A program made the translations under genes and the position numbers. The notes under the pieces are model-generated. The model made no database searches. It was given only the letters and a program-made list of their open reading frames with translations, and was not told where the DNA came from. From assembly GCA_035606235.1 (NCBI GenBank), contig DATNFU010000048.1, positions 1 to 64,000 of the forward strand: 64,000 bases of DNA, given 5' to 3'. The stretch comes from 66-474 sp035606235 (GTDB lineage: Bacteria; Pseudomonadota; Gammaproteobacteria; Xanthomonadales; Rhodanobacteraceae). Below, in pieces: positions 54,590-62,968 of the stretch. Within the stretch, counting starts at the first letter, position 1. Every line of letters begins with the position of its first letter.

Positions 54590-55029
54590 CAATATCCAAC
54601 CACGGTGACGCTGACGTTGCGCGTATGCGGCACGGTACGGTGCTCCCACAGGTACACGCCCTGCCAGGTGCCGAGCGCCAACTGACCATTGCGCACCGGC
54701 AACCCGAGGCTCACGCCGGTGAGGATCGAGCGCACGTGCGCGGGCATGTCGTCCGGGCCTTCGGCATCATGACGGAACAGCGGATCGCCATCGCGGACCA
54801 GCCGCGCGAAGTAGCGCTCCAGATCGTCGCGCACCACCGGGTCGGCGTTCTCGCAGATCAACAGCGAGCAACTGGTGTGCTGGGTGAATACCTGCGCCAG
54901 CCCTTCGCGCACACCGCTTTCTGCGACTGCCATGCGCAGCTTGTCGTCCAATCCGGTAAAGCCGCGCCCGCGCGTGCGCACTTCGAAGTTTGAAGTGGCA
55001 ACGTGCGTGAGGGATCGGGATCCGCTCAT
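54589..55029 (-). CDS. yjbQ: YjbQ-family protein (146 aa)
   Basis: The sequence matches the UPF0047/YjbQ fold: FTQHTSCSLLICENADP (conserved His, Cys/Ser), DLERYFARLVRDG, GPDDMPAHVRSILTGVSL and GTWQGVYLWEHR. Members have been assigned a secondary thiamine-phosphate synthase activity. ATGA overlap with pdxH fixes the start; it overlaps the BtuF-like gene too. Confidence 0.9.
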   Translation of the reverse strand: MSGSRSLTHVATSNFEVRTRGRGFTGLDDKLRMAVAESGVREGLAQVFTQHTSCSLLICENADPVVRDDLERYFARLVRDGDPLFRHDAEGPDDMPAHVRSILTGVSLGLPVRNGQLALGTWQGVYLWEHRTVPHTRNVSVTVVGY

Positions 55030-55613
55030 GGGTACAGCAAGCGTTGCTTCCACTCGCCCTCGACCAATTCCCAACGCACGCGCTCGTTCAAGCGATGTTC
55101 GTGCGCATACCAGAACTCGACCATCTGCGGCACCACACGATACCCGCCCCAGTGCGGCGGACGCGGCACCGGGCGATCGGCAAACTCGCGCTCGCGCATC
55201 GCGACACGTTGTTCAAGCAACTCGCGCCCCGGCAGCGTGGCCGACTGTTCGGAAGCCCATGCACCCAGTTGACTGAGCCGCACGCGCGAGGAGAAATACG
55301 CATCGGATTCGCCCGCATCGAGCTTCTCTGCTCGACCTTCAATGCGCACTTGCGCGGCAGGCTTGAGGTGCTTCCAATACAGGGTCAATGCGATCTGCGG
55401 ATGCGCCTCGATCGCCTGCGCCTTCTCGCTGCGGTAGTCGGTGAAAAAGGTTACGCCGCGCTCGTCGATGTGCTTCAGCAGCACCATGCGCGCGGATACG
55501 TGGCCTTGGGCATCGACGGTGGCGACATTCACCGCGCCGGGTTCGGGATCGCCGCTGCGCCGCGCCTCTTCGATCAGATTGCGCAGGGTGGCGAGGATTT
55601 CGAGATTCAACAT
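55026..55613 (-). CDS. pdxH: Pyridoxamine/pyridoxine 5'-phosphate oxidase (195 aa)
   Basis: FMN-dependent oxidase of PLP salvage: SARMVLLKHIDERGVTFFTD, KAQAIEAHPQIALTLYW, RIEGRAEKLDAGESDAYFSSR, LGAWASEQSATL, PPHWGGYRVVPQMVEFW and the C-terminal RLLYP. Slightly short (E. coli about 218) because the N-terminal arm is reduced. Starts at ATG 55613. Confidence 0.94.
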   Translation of the reverse strand: MLNLEILATLRNLIEEARRSGDPEPGAVNVATVDAQGHVSARMVLLKHIDERGVTFFTDYRSEKAQAIEAHPQIALTLYWKHLKPAAQVRIEGRAEKLDAGESDAYFSSRVRLSQLGAWASEQSATLPGRELLEQRVAMREREFADRPVPRPPHWGGYRVVPQMVEFWYAHEHRLNERVRWELVEGEWKQRLLYP

Positions 55614-55683
55614 CCGTATCAAAACCTGTGCGGAGCGGGTCCTGGCCCGCCATGAGTTCGTACCGCGCCAATGGCGGAGCGAA

Positions 55684-55700
55684 ACCCGCCTTCGGCGGGT
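55684..55700 (-). terminator. Possible hairpin downstream of the OmpR-type regulator gene
   Basis: An ACCCGCC-TTC-GGCGGGT stem-loop lies just beyond the regulator's stop codon. The trailing T run is weak and nearby GC-rich inverted repeats complicate it; it may belong to an intergenic repeat. Confidence 0.3.
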
Positions 55701-55710
55701 CAAGCCCACC

Positions 55711-56412
55711 CTATGCGGGTTCCAAGCGATATCCGTGCTGATAAATGGCGGTCAATCGCCAGCCGTGTTCGCCCGACAATTGCAGCTTCTTGCGCAAGCG
55801 GCTGACATGCGTATCCACCGTGCGCGTGCTGACGCTGGGCCCGAGATTCCAGATATTCTCCAGCAGCGCATCGCGACTGACAATGCGGCCCTGGCGGCGG
55901 ATCAGGTAGCAGGCCAGCTCGTATTCGCGCTGGGTCAGATCGATTTCGGTGCCGGCCACGCTGATGCGACGGCGCTGGTTATCCACCGCGTACGGCGGCA
56001 ATGACAACGACGCCTGCACCTCGGCTTCGCCGCCGCCGCGGCGTCGCAGCACCGCGCGCACCCGTGCCAGCAGTTCCGCCTGCTTGGGGGGTTTGACCAC
56101 GTAGTCATCGGCGCCGGCCTGCAAGGCTTCGACGATGTCGCTCTCCTCGCCGCGCGCGGTCAGAAACAGCACCGGCAGATCGGCGTTTGGCGAATGCCGG
56201 ATCCAGTCCAGCACCTCCACCCCGGTGGCATCCGGCAGATTCCAATCCAGCAGCAGCAAATCCACGGCTTCGCTCCCGAGCCGTTTGCGGAACTCCCCGG
56301 CGCTGGCGAAAACCGCGCAGCGATAACCCGCCGATTCCAGCCACAGTCGCAACAATGCGACTTGCTCGGGGTCATCCTCAAGACAACCGATGGTCCATTC
56401 GCGTTCGCTCAT
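55711..56412 (-). CDS. OmpR/PhoB-family response regulator, orphan (233 aa)
   Basis: Receiver at 1-120 (IGCLEDDPEQVALLRLWL, phospho-Asp in LLLLDWNLPDATGVE, VVKPP Lys) and winged-helix DNA-binding domain at about 140-233 (EIDLTQREYELACYLIRR, STRTVDTHVSRLRKKLQL, YQHGYRLEP). No histidine kinase is adjacent, so the sensor is elsewhere. Strong GAGGGGGA ribosome site upstream of ATG 56412. Divergent from aroK. Confidence 0.92.
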   Translation of the reverse strand: MSEREWTIGCLEDDPEQVALLRLWLESAGYRCAVFASAGEFRKRLGSEAVDLLLLDWNLPDATGVEVLDWIRHSPNADLPVLFLTARGEESDIVEALQAGADDYVVKPPKQAELLARVRAVLRRRGGGEAEVQASLSLPPYAVDNQRRRISVAGTEIDLTQREYELACYLIRRQGRIVSRDALLENIWNLGPSVSTRTVDTHVSRLRKKLQLSGEHGWRLTAIYQHGYRLEPA

Positions 56413-56616
56413 CAGCGCTTCCCCCTCACGAAGCTTTTGAACAATGATGTTAAGCCGGGCAGCCGTTCGTAGCTGCGCAAGTGCCATTCCATTCGTCGCG
56501 GTACGCCGGGCATCCTAGCAAAGTCGGTGTGGACAAGGGGTCTGCAAGCGCCACCGCGTGTGAAAGCGGGCCGGGTTTGGCATCATGGGGCATCTTCCAC
56601 GCATGGCGATGTTTGC

Positions 56617-57165
56617 TTGAATCCCTCGTGCAACCTGTTCCTGATCGGCCCGATGGGCGCAGGCAAGACCACCGTGGGCCGGCGGCTGGCCGCGCATTAC
56701 GGTTTGCCATTCGTGGACCTGGATGCGGAAATCGAAACGCACACCGGCGCCGGCGTGCCGTTGATCTTCGACGTCGAGGGCGAGCCGGGCTTCCGTCGAC
56801 GCGAGGCCGCGCTGCTGGCCGAATGCAGCGCGCGCGACGGCGTGGTGCTCGCCACCGGCGGCGGTGCGGTGCTGGATGCGCGCAATCGCGAATTGCTGCA
56901 AACGCGCGGCTTCGTGGTCTGGCTGCAGACCAGCGTCGAACAACAATTGCAGCGACTGGAACGCGATCGGCAACGGCCGCTGTTGCAGGCGGAAGATCGG
57001 CGTGAACGCCTGCACGTGATGGCGCACGCGCGCGACCCGCTGTACGCCGGAATCGCCGATTTGAGCGTGCCTTCGCACGCGCACACGCCCGCGCACGCGG
57101 CCGAACACCTCGTGAAATTGCTGGATGAGCACTGGCAGCACCCCTCGAAGGCGCGTATCGCATGA
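56617..57165 (+). CDS. aroK: Shikimate kinase (182 aa)
   Basis: P-loop LFLIGPMGAGKTTVGRRLA, substrate and Mg motif LPFVDLDAEIETHTG, LATGGGAVLDARNRELL and lid DRQRPLLQ. It phosphorylates shikimate in aromatic amino-acid synthesis. A TTG start at 56617 is the best match to family starts; no ATG or strong ribosome site is closer. Overlaps aroB by 4 bases (ATGA). Confidence 0.92.
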   Translation: MNPSCNLFLIGPMGAGKTTVGRRLAAHYGLPFVDLDAEIETHTGAGVPLIFDVEGEPGFRRREAALLAECSARDGVVLATGGGAVLDARNRELLQTRGFVVWLQTSVEQQLQRLERDRQRPLLQAEDRRERLHVMAHARDPLYAGIADLSVPSHAHTPAHAAEHLVKLLDEHWQHPSKARIA

Positions 57166-58244
57166 GCGCCGCGCTTGATATCGAAGTCGGGTTTGGTGCG
57201 CGCGGCTATCCGATCCGTATCGGTGCCGGCTTGCTTGATGATGCAAGGTTCTGGGGCGACGCCATGCGTGGCCGGCGCACCTTGATCGTCAGCGACACGA
57301 ACGTAGCGCCGCTGTATGCCGATCGCGTGCGCGCGGCGATGCAAGGTCGCGGCCTGGATCCGGCAGTGCTGGCCTTGGCTGCCGGCGAAGCGCACAAGAA
57401 TCTCGACTCTGCGTCGCGCATCTTCGATGCGCTGGCGCAACTCGGCGCAACCCGAGATTCTTTCGTGGTCGCGCTGGGCGGCGGCGTGGTCGGCGACATC
57501 GCGGGTTTTGCCGCGGCGTGCTGGATGCGCGGCATCGATTTCATCCAGATGCCGACCACGCTGCTGGCAATGGTGGATTCCTCGGTCGGCGGCAAGACCG
57601 GCGTGGATCATGCGGCGGGAAAGAATCTGGTCGGTGCGTTTCACCAGCCGCGGGCGGTGATCGCCGATCTCGACACACTCGCCACCCTGCCCGGGCGCGA
57701 ACTGCGCGCCGGCTTTGCAGAAGTGATCAAGACCGCGTGCATCGGCGATGCGGAATTTTTCGAATGGCTGGAAACCCATGTCGATGCGCTGCTCGCGCGC
57801 GATGCGGATGCGCTGGCGCATGCCATCGCGATTTGTTGCCGATTCAAGGCCGGCGTGGTGGAGCGCGACGAACGCGAAGCCGGCGAACGCGCGCTGCTGA
57901 ATTTCGGCCACAGCTTCGGACACGCGATCGAAACCGAAACCGGCTACGGCACGCTGCTGCACGGCGAGGCCGTCGCGATCGGGATGGTGCTGGCCGCGCG
58001 ATTATCCGCGCGATTGCGGATGTCCACCGAAACCGACACCCAACGCGTGCGCGTTCTGTTGGGACGCTTCGGCCTGCCGACCGAATTGCCACCGCACCTG
58101 CAACCTGAAGCGCTGCTCGCGCGCATGCGGCTGGACAAGAAGAACCGCGCGAACGCGCTGCGCCTGATCCTGTGGCGCGGGATCGGCAAGGCGGAGATCG
58201 TCGAGGGGGTGGATGAGGCGGCGGTGCGAAGCATCCTGTCGTAG
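57162..58244 (+). CDS. aroB: 3-dehydroquinate synthase (360 aa)
   Basis: NAD- and metal-dependent cyclase: ALGGGVVGDIAGFAAACWMRG, QMPTTLLAMVDSSVGGKTGVD, GFAEVIKTACIGD, LLNFGHSFGHAIETETGY and HGEAVAIGM. Translationally coupled to aroK. Its stop codon TAG (58242-58244) is part of a dispersed GTAGGAGC repeat. Confidence 0.96.
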   Translation: MSAALDIEVGFGARGYPIRIGAGLLDDARFWGDAMRGRRTLIVSDTNVAPLYADRVRAAMQGRGLDPAVLALAAGEAHKNLDSASRIFDALAQLGATRDSFVVALGGGVVGDIAGFAAACWMRGIDFIQMPTTLLAMVDSSVGGKTGVDHAAGKNLVGAFHQPRAVIADLDTLATLPGRELRAGFAEVIKTACIGDAEFFEWLETHVDALLARDADALAHAIAICCRFKAGVVERDEREAGERALLNFGHSFGHAIETETGYGTLLHGEAVAIGMVLAARLSARLRMSTETDTQRVRVLLGRFGLPTELPPHLQPEALLARMRLDKKNRANALRLILWRGIGKAEIVEGVDEAAVRSILS

Positions 58245-58262
58245 GAGCCTGCCTGCAGGCGA
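58241..58262. repeat. GTAGGAGC-family element at aroB stop
   Basis: 22 bases beginning GTAGGAGCCTGCCTGCAGG. It differs from the right arm of the 13760-13781 copy at one base. The T-A-G in it is the aroB stop. Confidence 0.85.
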
Positions 58263-58441
58263 CCAAAGCGCGATGGGGCCACAAAATCGCAGCGCCCCGG
58301 TGAATGGAGGGTTCGCCGCTCGCGAAGGGCAAGCCTCGTAATGCCGAAAGTCGGGCTATGCGCTTCATCGTTGCGCGCCCATGATCCATCCGCCGCCCCC
58401 GCTTCACTTACAATGCGCCCTCCGTTGCAGCATCTTTTCGC

Positions 58442-58699
58442 ATGCACCTGTACCTGCAAACCCCGCCGGCTGCCGATAGCGCGCCGCGCTACTGCCGCCT
58501 TGCGCTGGAGCAGGATCTGCTCGGCGGCTGGACGCTGTACCGCGAATCCGGCACCGAAGGTGGGCGTGCAACGTTGAAACGCGAGGTGTATCTGCAACGC
58601 GAGGACGCGTTGCTCGCGCTGGAGCACGCGCGCGATGCGCAACTGAAGCGCGGTTTCAAAGTGATGATCACGCAAGGTTTCGACAATCCTCATGCATGA
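58442..58699 (+). CDS. Stand-alone WGR-domain mini-protein (85 aa)
   Basis: Short WGR fold: YCRLALEQDLLGGWTLYRES, GRATLKREVYLQREDALLALEHA, KRGFKVMITQ. WGR domains normally occur in PARPs and poly(A)-like enzymes and bind nucleic acid; here it is alone. The last eight bases overlap hemE. Function unknown. Confidence 0.75.
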   Translation: MHLYLQTPPAADSAPRYCRLALEQDLLGGWTLYRESGTEGGRATLKREVYLQREDALLALEHARDAQLKRGFKVMITQGFDNPHA

Positions 58700-59753
58700 C
58701 CTGTCCAATCGCGGCAATCGCTTCCTGCGCGCGCTGCGTCGCCAGCCGGTGGATGTCACGCCAGTGTGGATCATGCGCCAGGCCGGACGCTATCTCCCCG
58801 AGTACCGCGCCACCCGCGAGCGCGCCGGCAGTTTCCTGACGCTCGCCAAGACGCCGGAGCTGGCCTGCGAAGTCACACTGCAACCGATCGAGCGTTTCGA
58901 GCTGGATGCGGCGATCCTGTTCTCCGACATCCTCACCATCCCCGACGCGATGGGGCTGGGCCTGCACTTCGTCGAAGGCGAAGGCCCGAAGTTCCATCGT
59001 CCGCTGCGCGCGGCCGCCGATATCGCAAAGCTCGGCGTGCCCGATCCGGAACATGCGTTGCGCTACGTGATGGACGCGGTACGACTGATCCGCCGCGAAT
59101 TGAACAATCGCGTGCCGCTGATCGGCTTTGCCGGCAGCCCGTGGACGCTGGCCTGTTACATGATCGAGGGCGAAGGCTCGCGCGACTTCGCGCGGGTGAA
59201 AGCCTTCGCGCTGGACAGTTCCGCGACGATGCACCGTTTGTTGGACATCAATGCGCGCGCGGTGGCGGCATATTTATCCGCGCAAGCGGCGGCCGGCGCA
59301 CAGGCGCTGATGGTGTTCGATACCTGGGGCGGCCTGCTCTCGCCAGCCATGTTCGACGAATTCTCGGCGCGCTATCTCGCGCAAATCGCCGCTCTGCTGC
59401 GCGAGGACGCGCACGCGCGCGAGGTACCGCTGATCCTGTTCTCCAAGGGCGCCAACGCGCATCTGGAAATGCTGGCGATGAGCGGCTGCGCAGCACTCGG
59501 AGTGGACTGGACGATCACACTGAGCGAGGCGCGACGGCGCGTGGGAAACCGCGTCGCGCTGCAGGGCAACCTCGACCCCGCAACGCTGCTCGCCTCACCC
59601 GACCTGATCCGCCGCGAAGTCCGCCGTGTGCTCGACGACTTCGGCCCGCACCTCGGCCACGTGTTCAACCTCGGCCACGGCATCACGCCGGAGGTGGATC
59701 CTGAGAACGTGCGCGTGCTGGTGGAGGCAGTGCATCAGCCCGCCCGACGATAG
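58692..59753 (+). CDS. hemE: Uroporphyrinogen decarboxylase (353 aa)
   Basis: Full-length UroD: NRFLRALRRQPVDVTPVWIM with the RQAGRYLPEYR active-site loop, ILFSDILTIPDAMGLGLHF, GFAGSPWTLACYMIEG, TWGGLLSPAMFDEF and FNLGHGITPEVDPENV. It makes coproporphyrinogen III. Begins inside the WGR gene. Confidence 0.96.
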   Translation: MHDLSNRGNRFLRALRRQPVDVTPVWIMRQAGRYLPEYRATRERAGSFLTLAKTPELACEVTLQPIERFELDAAILFSDILTIPDAMGLGLHFVEGEGPKFHRPLRAAADIAKLGVPDPEHALRYVMDAVRLIRRELNNRVPLIGFAGSPWTLACYMIEGEGSRDFARVKAFALDSSATMHRLLDINARAVAAYLSAQAAAGAQALMVFDTWGGLLSPAMFDEFSARYLAQIAALLREDAHAREVPLILFSKGANAHLEMLAMSGCAALGVDWTITLSEARRRVGNRVALQGNLDPATLLASPDLIRREVRRVLDDFGPHLGHVFNLGHGITPEVDPENVRVLVEAVHQPARR

Positions 59754-59852
59754 CCTTGGGTGAGAATCGCCGCGCCAGCCGGAGCTGGGCGAAACCGCCA
59801 GACTCTCAGTAAGTTTGTCGGCGCGAAACGCGCGTGCCCGCAGTCGCGCCGC

Positions 59853-59881
59853 TTGGGCGGCCGCCCTCGCCCCCGTACAAT
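59853..59881 (+). promoter_or_regulatory. Candidate sigma-70 promoter for valS
   Basis: TTGGGC (59853-59858) and TACAAT (59876-59881) are separated by 17 bases, 57 bases before the valS ATG. Both boxes keep the key bases. Confidence 0.5.
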
Positions 59882-59938
59882 CGCCCGTTCACCTTGATTT
59901 CGAATGCGTGCCGTCACGCGGCACGCCAGGCGCCCCGC

Positions 59939-62908
59939 ATGGACAAGAGTTTCGACCCCAAGCAGATCGAATCGAAGTGGTACGCACGCTGGGAGCTGGC
60001 GGGCTGCTTCAAGCCGAGTGGACACGGCGATCCGTATTGCATCCTGCTGCCGCCGCCGAACGTCACCGGCACCTTGCACATGGGCCACGCGTTCCAGCAG
60101 ACGATCATGGACGCGCTGATCCGCTGGCACCACATGCGCGGCGACAACACGCTGTGGCAGGTCGGCACCGACCACGCCGGCATCGCCACGCAGAAGATCG
60201 TCGAGAACCAGCTCGCGGTGGAAAACAAAACGCGGCATGACCTGGGGCGCGAAGCATTCGTCGAGCGCGTGTGGCAGTGGAAGCAGGAATCCGGTTCGAC
60301 GATCACGAACCAAATGCGCCGCATCGGCGCGGCAGCGGACTGGTCGCGCGAGCGCTTCACCATGGACGAAGGTTTGAGCGCCGCGGTGCGCAAGGTGTTC
60401 GTGGAGTGGTATCGCGCCGGCCTGATCTATCGCGGCAACCGGCTGGTGAACTGGGACCCGGTGCTGATGACCGCGGTGTCGGACCTTGAGGTCAACAATG
60501 TCGAGCGCGACGGGCACCTGTGGTCCATCCTGTATCCGTTTACCGATAATTCCTTGCGCGGCCCGAACGGCGAGCGCGGCCTGATCGTCGCCACCACGCG
60601 CCCGGAAACCATGCTGGGCGACGTGGCCGTCGCGGTGCATCCCGAAGACGAACGCTATCAGCAATTCATCGGCAAGACGCTCACGCTGCCGCTCAGCCAT
60701 CGCGAGATCCCGATCATCGCGGATGATTACGTGGATCGCGAGTTCGGCACCGGCTGCGTCAAGATCACGCCAGCGCATGACTTCAACGACTATGCCATCG
60801 GGCAGCGGCACAAGCTGCCGCAGATCACGGTGCTGACTCTGGACGCGAAGATCAACGACAACGCGCCGGAAATCTATCGCGGCCTCGACCGTTTCGACGC
60901 GCGCAAGCGAATCGTTGCCGATCTCGAAGCACAGGACTTCCTCGTCGAGATCAAGCCGCACAAATTGCAGGTTCCGGTCAGCCAGCGCTCCGACGCGGTG
61001 ATCGAGCCGATGCTGACGGATCAATGGTTCGTGGATTTGACGACCGACGAACTGCCGGAAGGCCGCGCAATGCCTGGAGGCTCGATCGGCGGACGCAAGG
61101 CAATCACGCAACCGGCGCTGGATGCCGTGCGCAACGGCGACATCAAGTTCGTGCCCGAGAACTGGACGAGTACTTATACGCAGTGGCTGGACAACATCCA
61201 GGACTGGTGTATCAGCCGGCAATTGTGGTGGGGCCACCGCATTCCGGCGTGGTATGACGCCGACGGAACGATATTCGTGGGCGAGAGCGAAGAGGATGCT
61301 ATCGCGTGGGCCAAAGCGAATGACAAGCCGGCGCCAAATGGTCACCTGCGCCAGGACGAGGACGTGCTCGATACCTGGTTCTCCTCCGCGCTGTGGCCGT
61401 TCTCCACGCTTGGCTGGCCTTCCGGCGAACCGGTGAAAAACGAGCGCGGCGAGATCGTCGCGAACTGGCCGCAGGATCAGATCTTTCTGCCAAGTTCGGT
61501 ACTGGTCACCGGCTTCGACATCATCTTCTTCTGGGTCGCGCGCATGGTGATGGCCGCGAAGTACTTCACCGGCCGCGTGCCGTTCCGCGAGGTCTACATC
61601 AACGCGATCGTGCGCGATGCGGAAGGCCAGAAGATGTCCAAGTCCAAGGGCAACACGCTCGATCCGCTGGACTTGATTGACGGCATCGCGCTCGAAGACC
61701 TGGTAAAAAAATCCACCGCCTCGCTGCTGATTCCGCAAGTGCGCGAGAAAGTGGAGAAGCGCATCCGCAAGGAATATCCGGAAGGCATCAACGCGATCGG
61801 CGCAGACGCGCTGCGTTTCACCTTCGCCGCACTTGCGAGCTACAGCCGCACCATCAATTTCGACATCAAGCGCGCCGAGGGCTACAAGGCGTTCTGCAAC
61901 AAGCTGTGGAATGCGGCGCGTTACGTCGAGAGTGCGGTTGGCAGTGTTCCAACTCTCGAAGAAGCCGAGGCACGAGGAGATTTAATTGCGCCAAGCATCA
62001 TCGCGGGTCGGCCTGCAGATTGGCCGAGGACGGAAGCCGAACGCTGGATTCTCACCCGCCTGCATCGCACGCTGGCGGAAGTCGAGCAGCACTTCGCGAG
62101 CTATCGCTTCGACCTTTTGGCACAGGCGCTTTACGAGTTCGTCTGGAACGAATATTGCGACTGGTTCATCGAATTTTCCAAGCCGCATCTCAACGCAAAA
62201 GTTGCTGTCGACCTTGCTGGCGAAAATGAACTGACTTCAAACATCGAAGAAATCACGTCCTTTCGCTTTACATTGCTTTTTGTACTGGAAACCGTGCTGC
62301 GCGCGCTGCATCCGGTCATCCCGTTCATCACCGAAGAAGTCTGGCAATCGCTCGCCCCGCAACTCGGGTTGAAAGGCGAGAGCATCATGCGGCGGCCGTA
62401 TCCGCGCGCGGAGGAATTCGCGATGGATGAAACGGCCAGCGCGGAGATCGAATGGTTCAAAGCGGTGTTGACCGGTGTGCGTCGCATCCGGTCGGAGATG
62501 AACATCGCACCGGGCAAGAGCATTCCGCTGCTGCTGGCCGACGGCGATGCGGACGATCGCCGCCGCGCGGACAAGTTCTCCGCGCAGATCGCGTTCCTTG
62601 CGCGCTCCGAGGCGCCACGCTGGTTGCAATCCAGCGAGAGCGAGCCGGCTGCCGCGGCCGCGATGGTCGGCAACCTGCGCGTACTGATTCCGCTGGCCGG
62701 GCTGATTGATCTTGATGCCGAACGCACGCGGTTGAAAAAAGAGATTGCGCGCATCGAGGTCGAGATCAAGAAGTGCGACGGCAAACTCGGCAACGCCAAC
62801 TTCGTCGCCAATGCGCCCACGGAAGTGGTCGCGCAGGAACGCGCGCGGCTGGCAGACTGGAACACGCAGTTGCAAGCGTTGCGCGAGCAGGCTTCGAAGC
62901 TTTCGTAG
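59939..62908 (+). CDS. valS: Valyl-tRNA synthetase (989 aa)
   Basis: Class Ia synthetase: LLPPPNVTGTLHMGHAFQQT (HIGH motif), editing domain with LIVATTRPETMLGDVAVAV, HDFNDYAIGQRH, WWGHRIPAWYD and GQKMSKSKGNTLDP (KMSKS). The C terminus forms a tRNA-binding coiled coil. The stop TAG falls within a GTAGGAGC repeat. The ATG at 59939 gives the expected MDKSFDPKQIE beginning. Confidence 0.97.
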   Translation: MDKSFDPKQIESKWYARWELAGCFKPSGHGDPYCILLPPPNVTGTLHMGHAFQQTIMDALIRWHHMRGDNTLWQVGTDHAGIATQKIVENQLAVENKTRHDLGREAFVERVWQWKQESGSTITNQMRRIGAAADWSRERFTMDEGLSAAVRKVFVEWYRAGLIYRGNRLVNWDPVLMTAVSDLEVNNVERDGHLWSILYPFTDNSLRGPNGERGLIVATTRPETMLGDVAVAVHPEDERYQQFIGKTLTLPLSHREIPIIADDYVDREFGTGCVKITPAHDFNDYAIGQRHKLPQITVLTLDAKINDNAPEIYRGLDRFDARKRIVADLEAQDFLVEIKPHKLQVPVSQRSDAVIEPMLTDQWFVDLTTDELPEGRAMPGGSIGGRKAITQPALDAVRNGDIKFVPENWTSTYTQWLDNIQDWCISRQLWWGHRIPAWYDADGTIFVGESEEDAIAWAKANDKPAPNGHLRQDEDVLDTWFSSALWPFSTLGWPSGEPVKNERGEIVANWPQDQIFLPSSVLVTGFDIIFFWVARMVMAAKYFTGRVPFREVYINAIVRDAEGQKMSKSKGNTLDPLDLIDGIALEDLVKKSTASLLIPQVREKVEKRIRKEYPEGINAIGADALRFTFAALASYSRTINFDIKRAEGYKAFCNKLWNAARYVESAVGSVPTLEEAEARGDLIAPSIIAGRPADWPRTEAERWILTRLHRTLAEVEQHFASYRFDLLAQALYEFVWNEYCDWFIEFSKPHLNAKVAVDLAGENELTSNIEEITSFRFTLLFVLETVLRALHPVIPFITEEVWQSLAPQLGLKGESIMRRPYPRAEEFAMDETASAEIEWFKAVLTGVRRIRSEMNIAPGKSIPLLLADGDADDRRRADKFSAQIAFLARSEAPRWLQSSESEPAAAAAMVGNLRVLIPLAGLIDLDAERTRLKKEIARIEVEIKKCDGKLGNANFVANAPTEVVAQERARLADWNTQLQALREQASKLS

Positions 62909-62927
62909 GAGCTAGCTTGCAGGCGGA
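62905..62927. repeat. GTAGGAGC-family element at valS stop
   Basis: Sequence starts GTAGGAGCTAGCTTGCAGG and continues four bases; it is a partial, diverged copy of the 13760-13781 arm. The TAG at 62906-62908 is the valS stop. Confidence 0.8.
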
Positions 62928-62968
62928 CAAGTTCTCGTAGGGGGCGGTCTCGGGTCGAGTGCGAAGCG

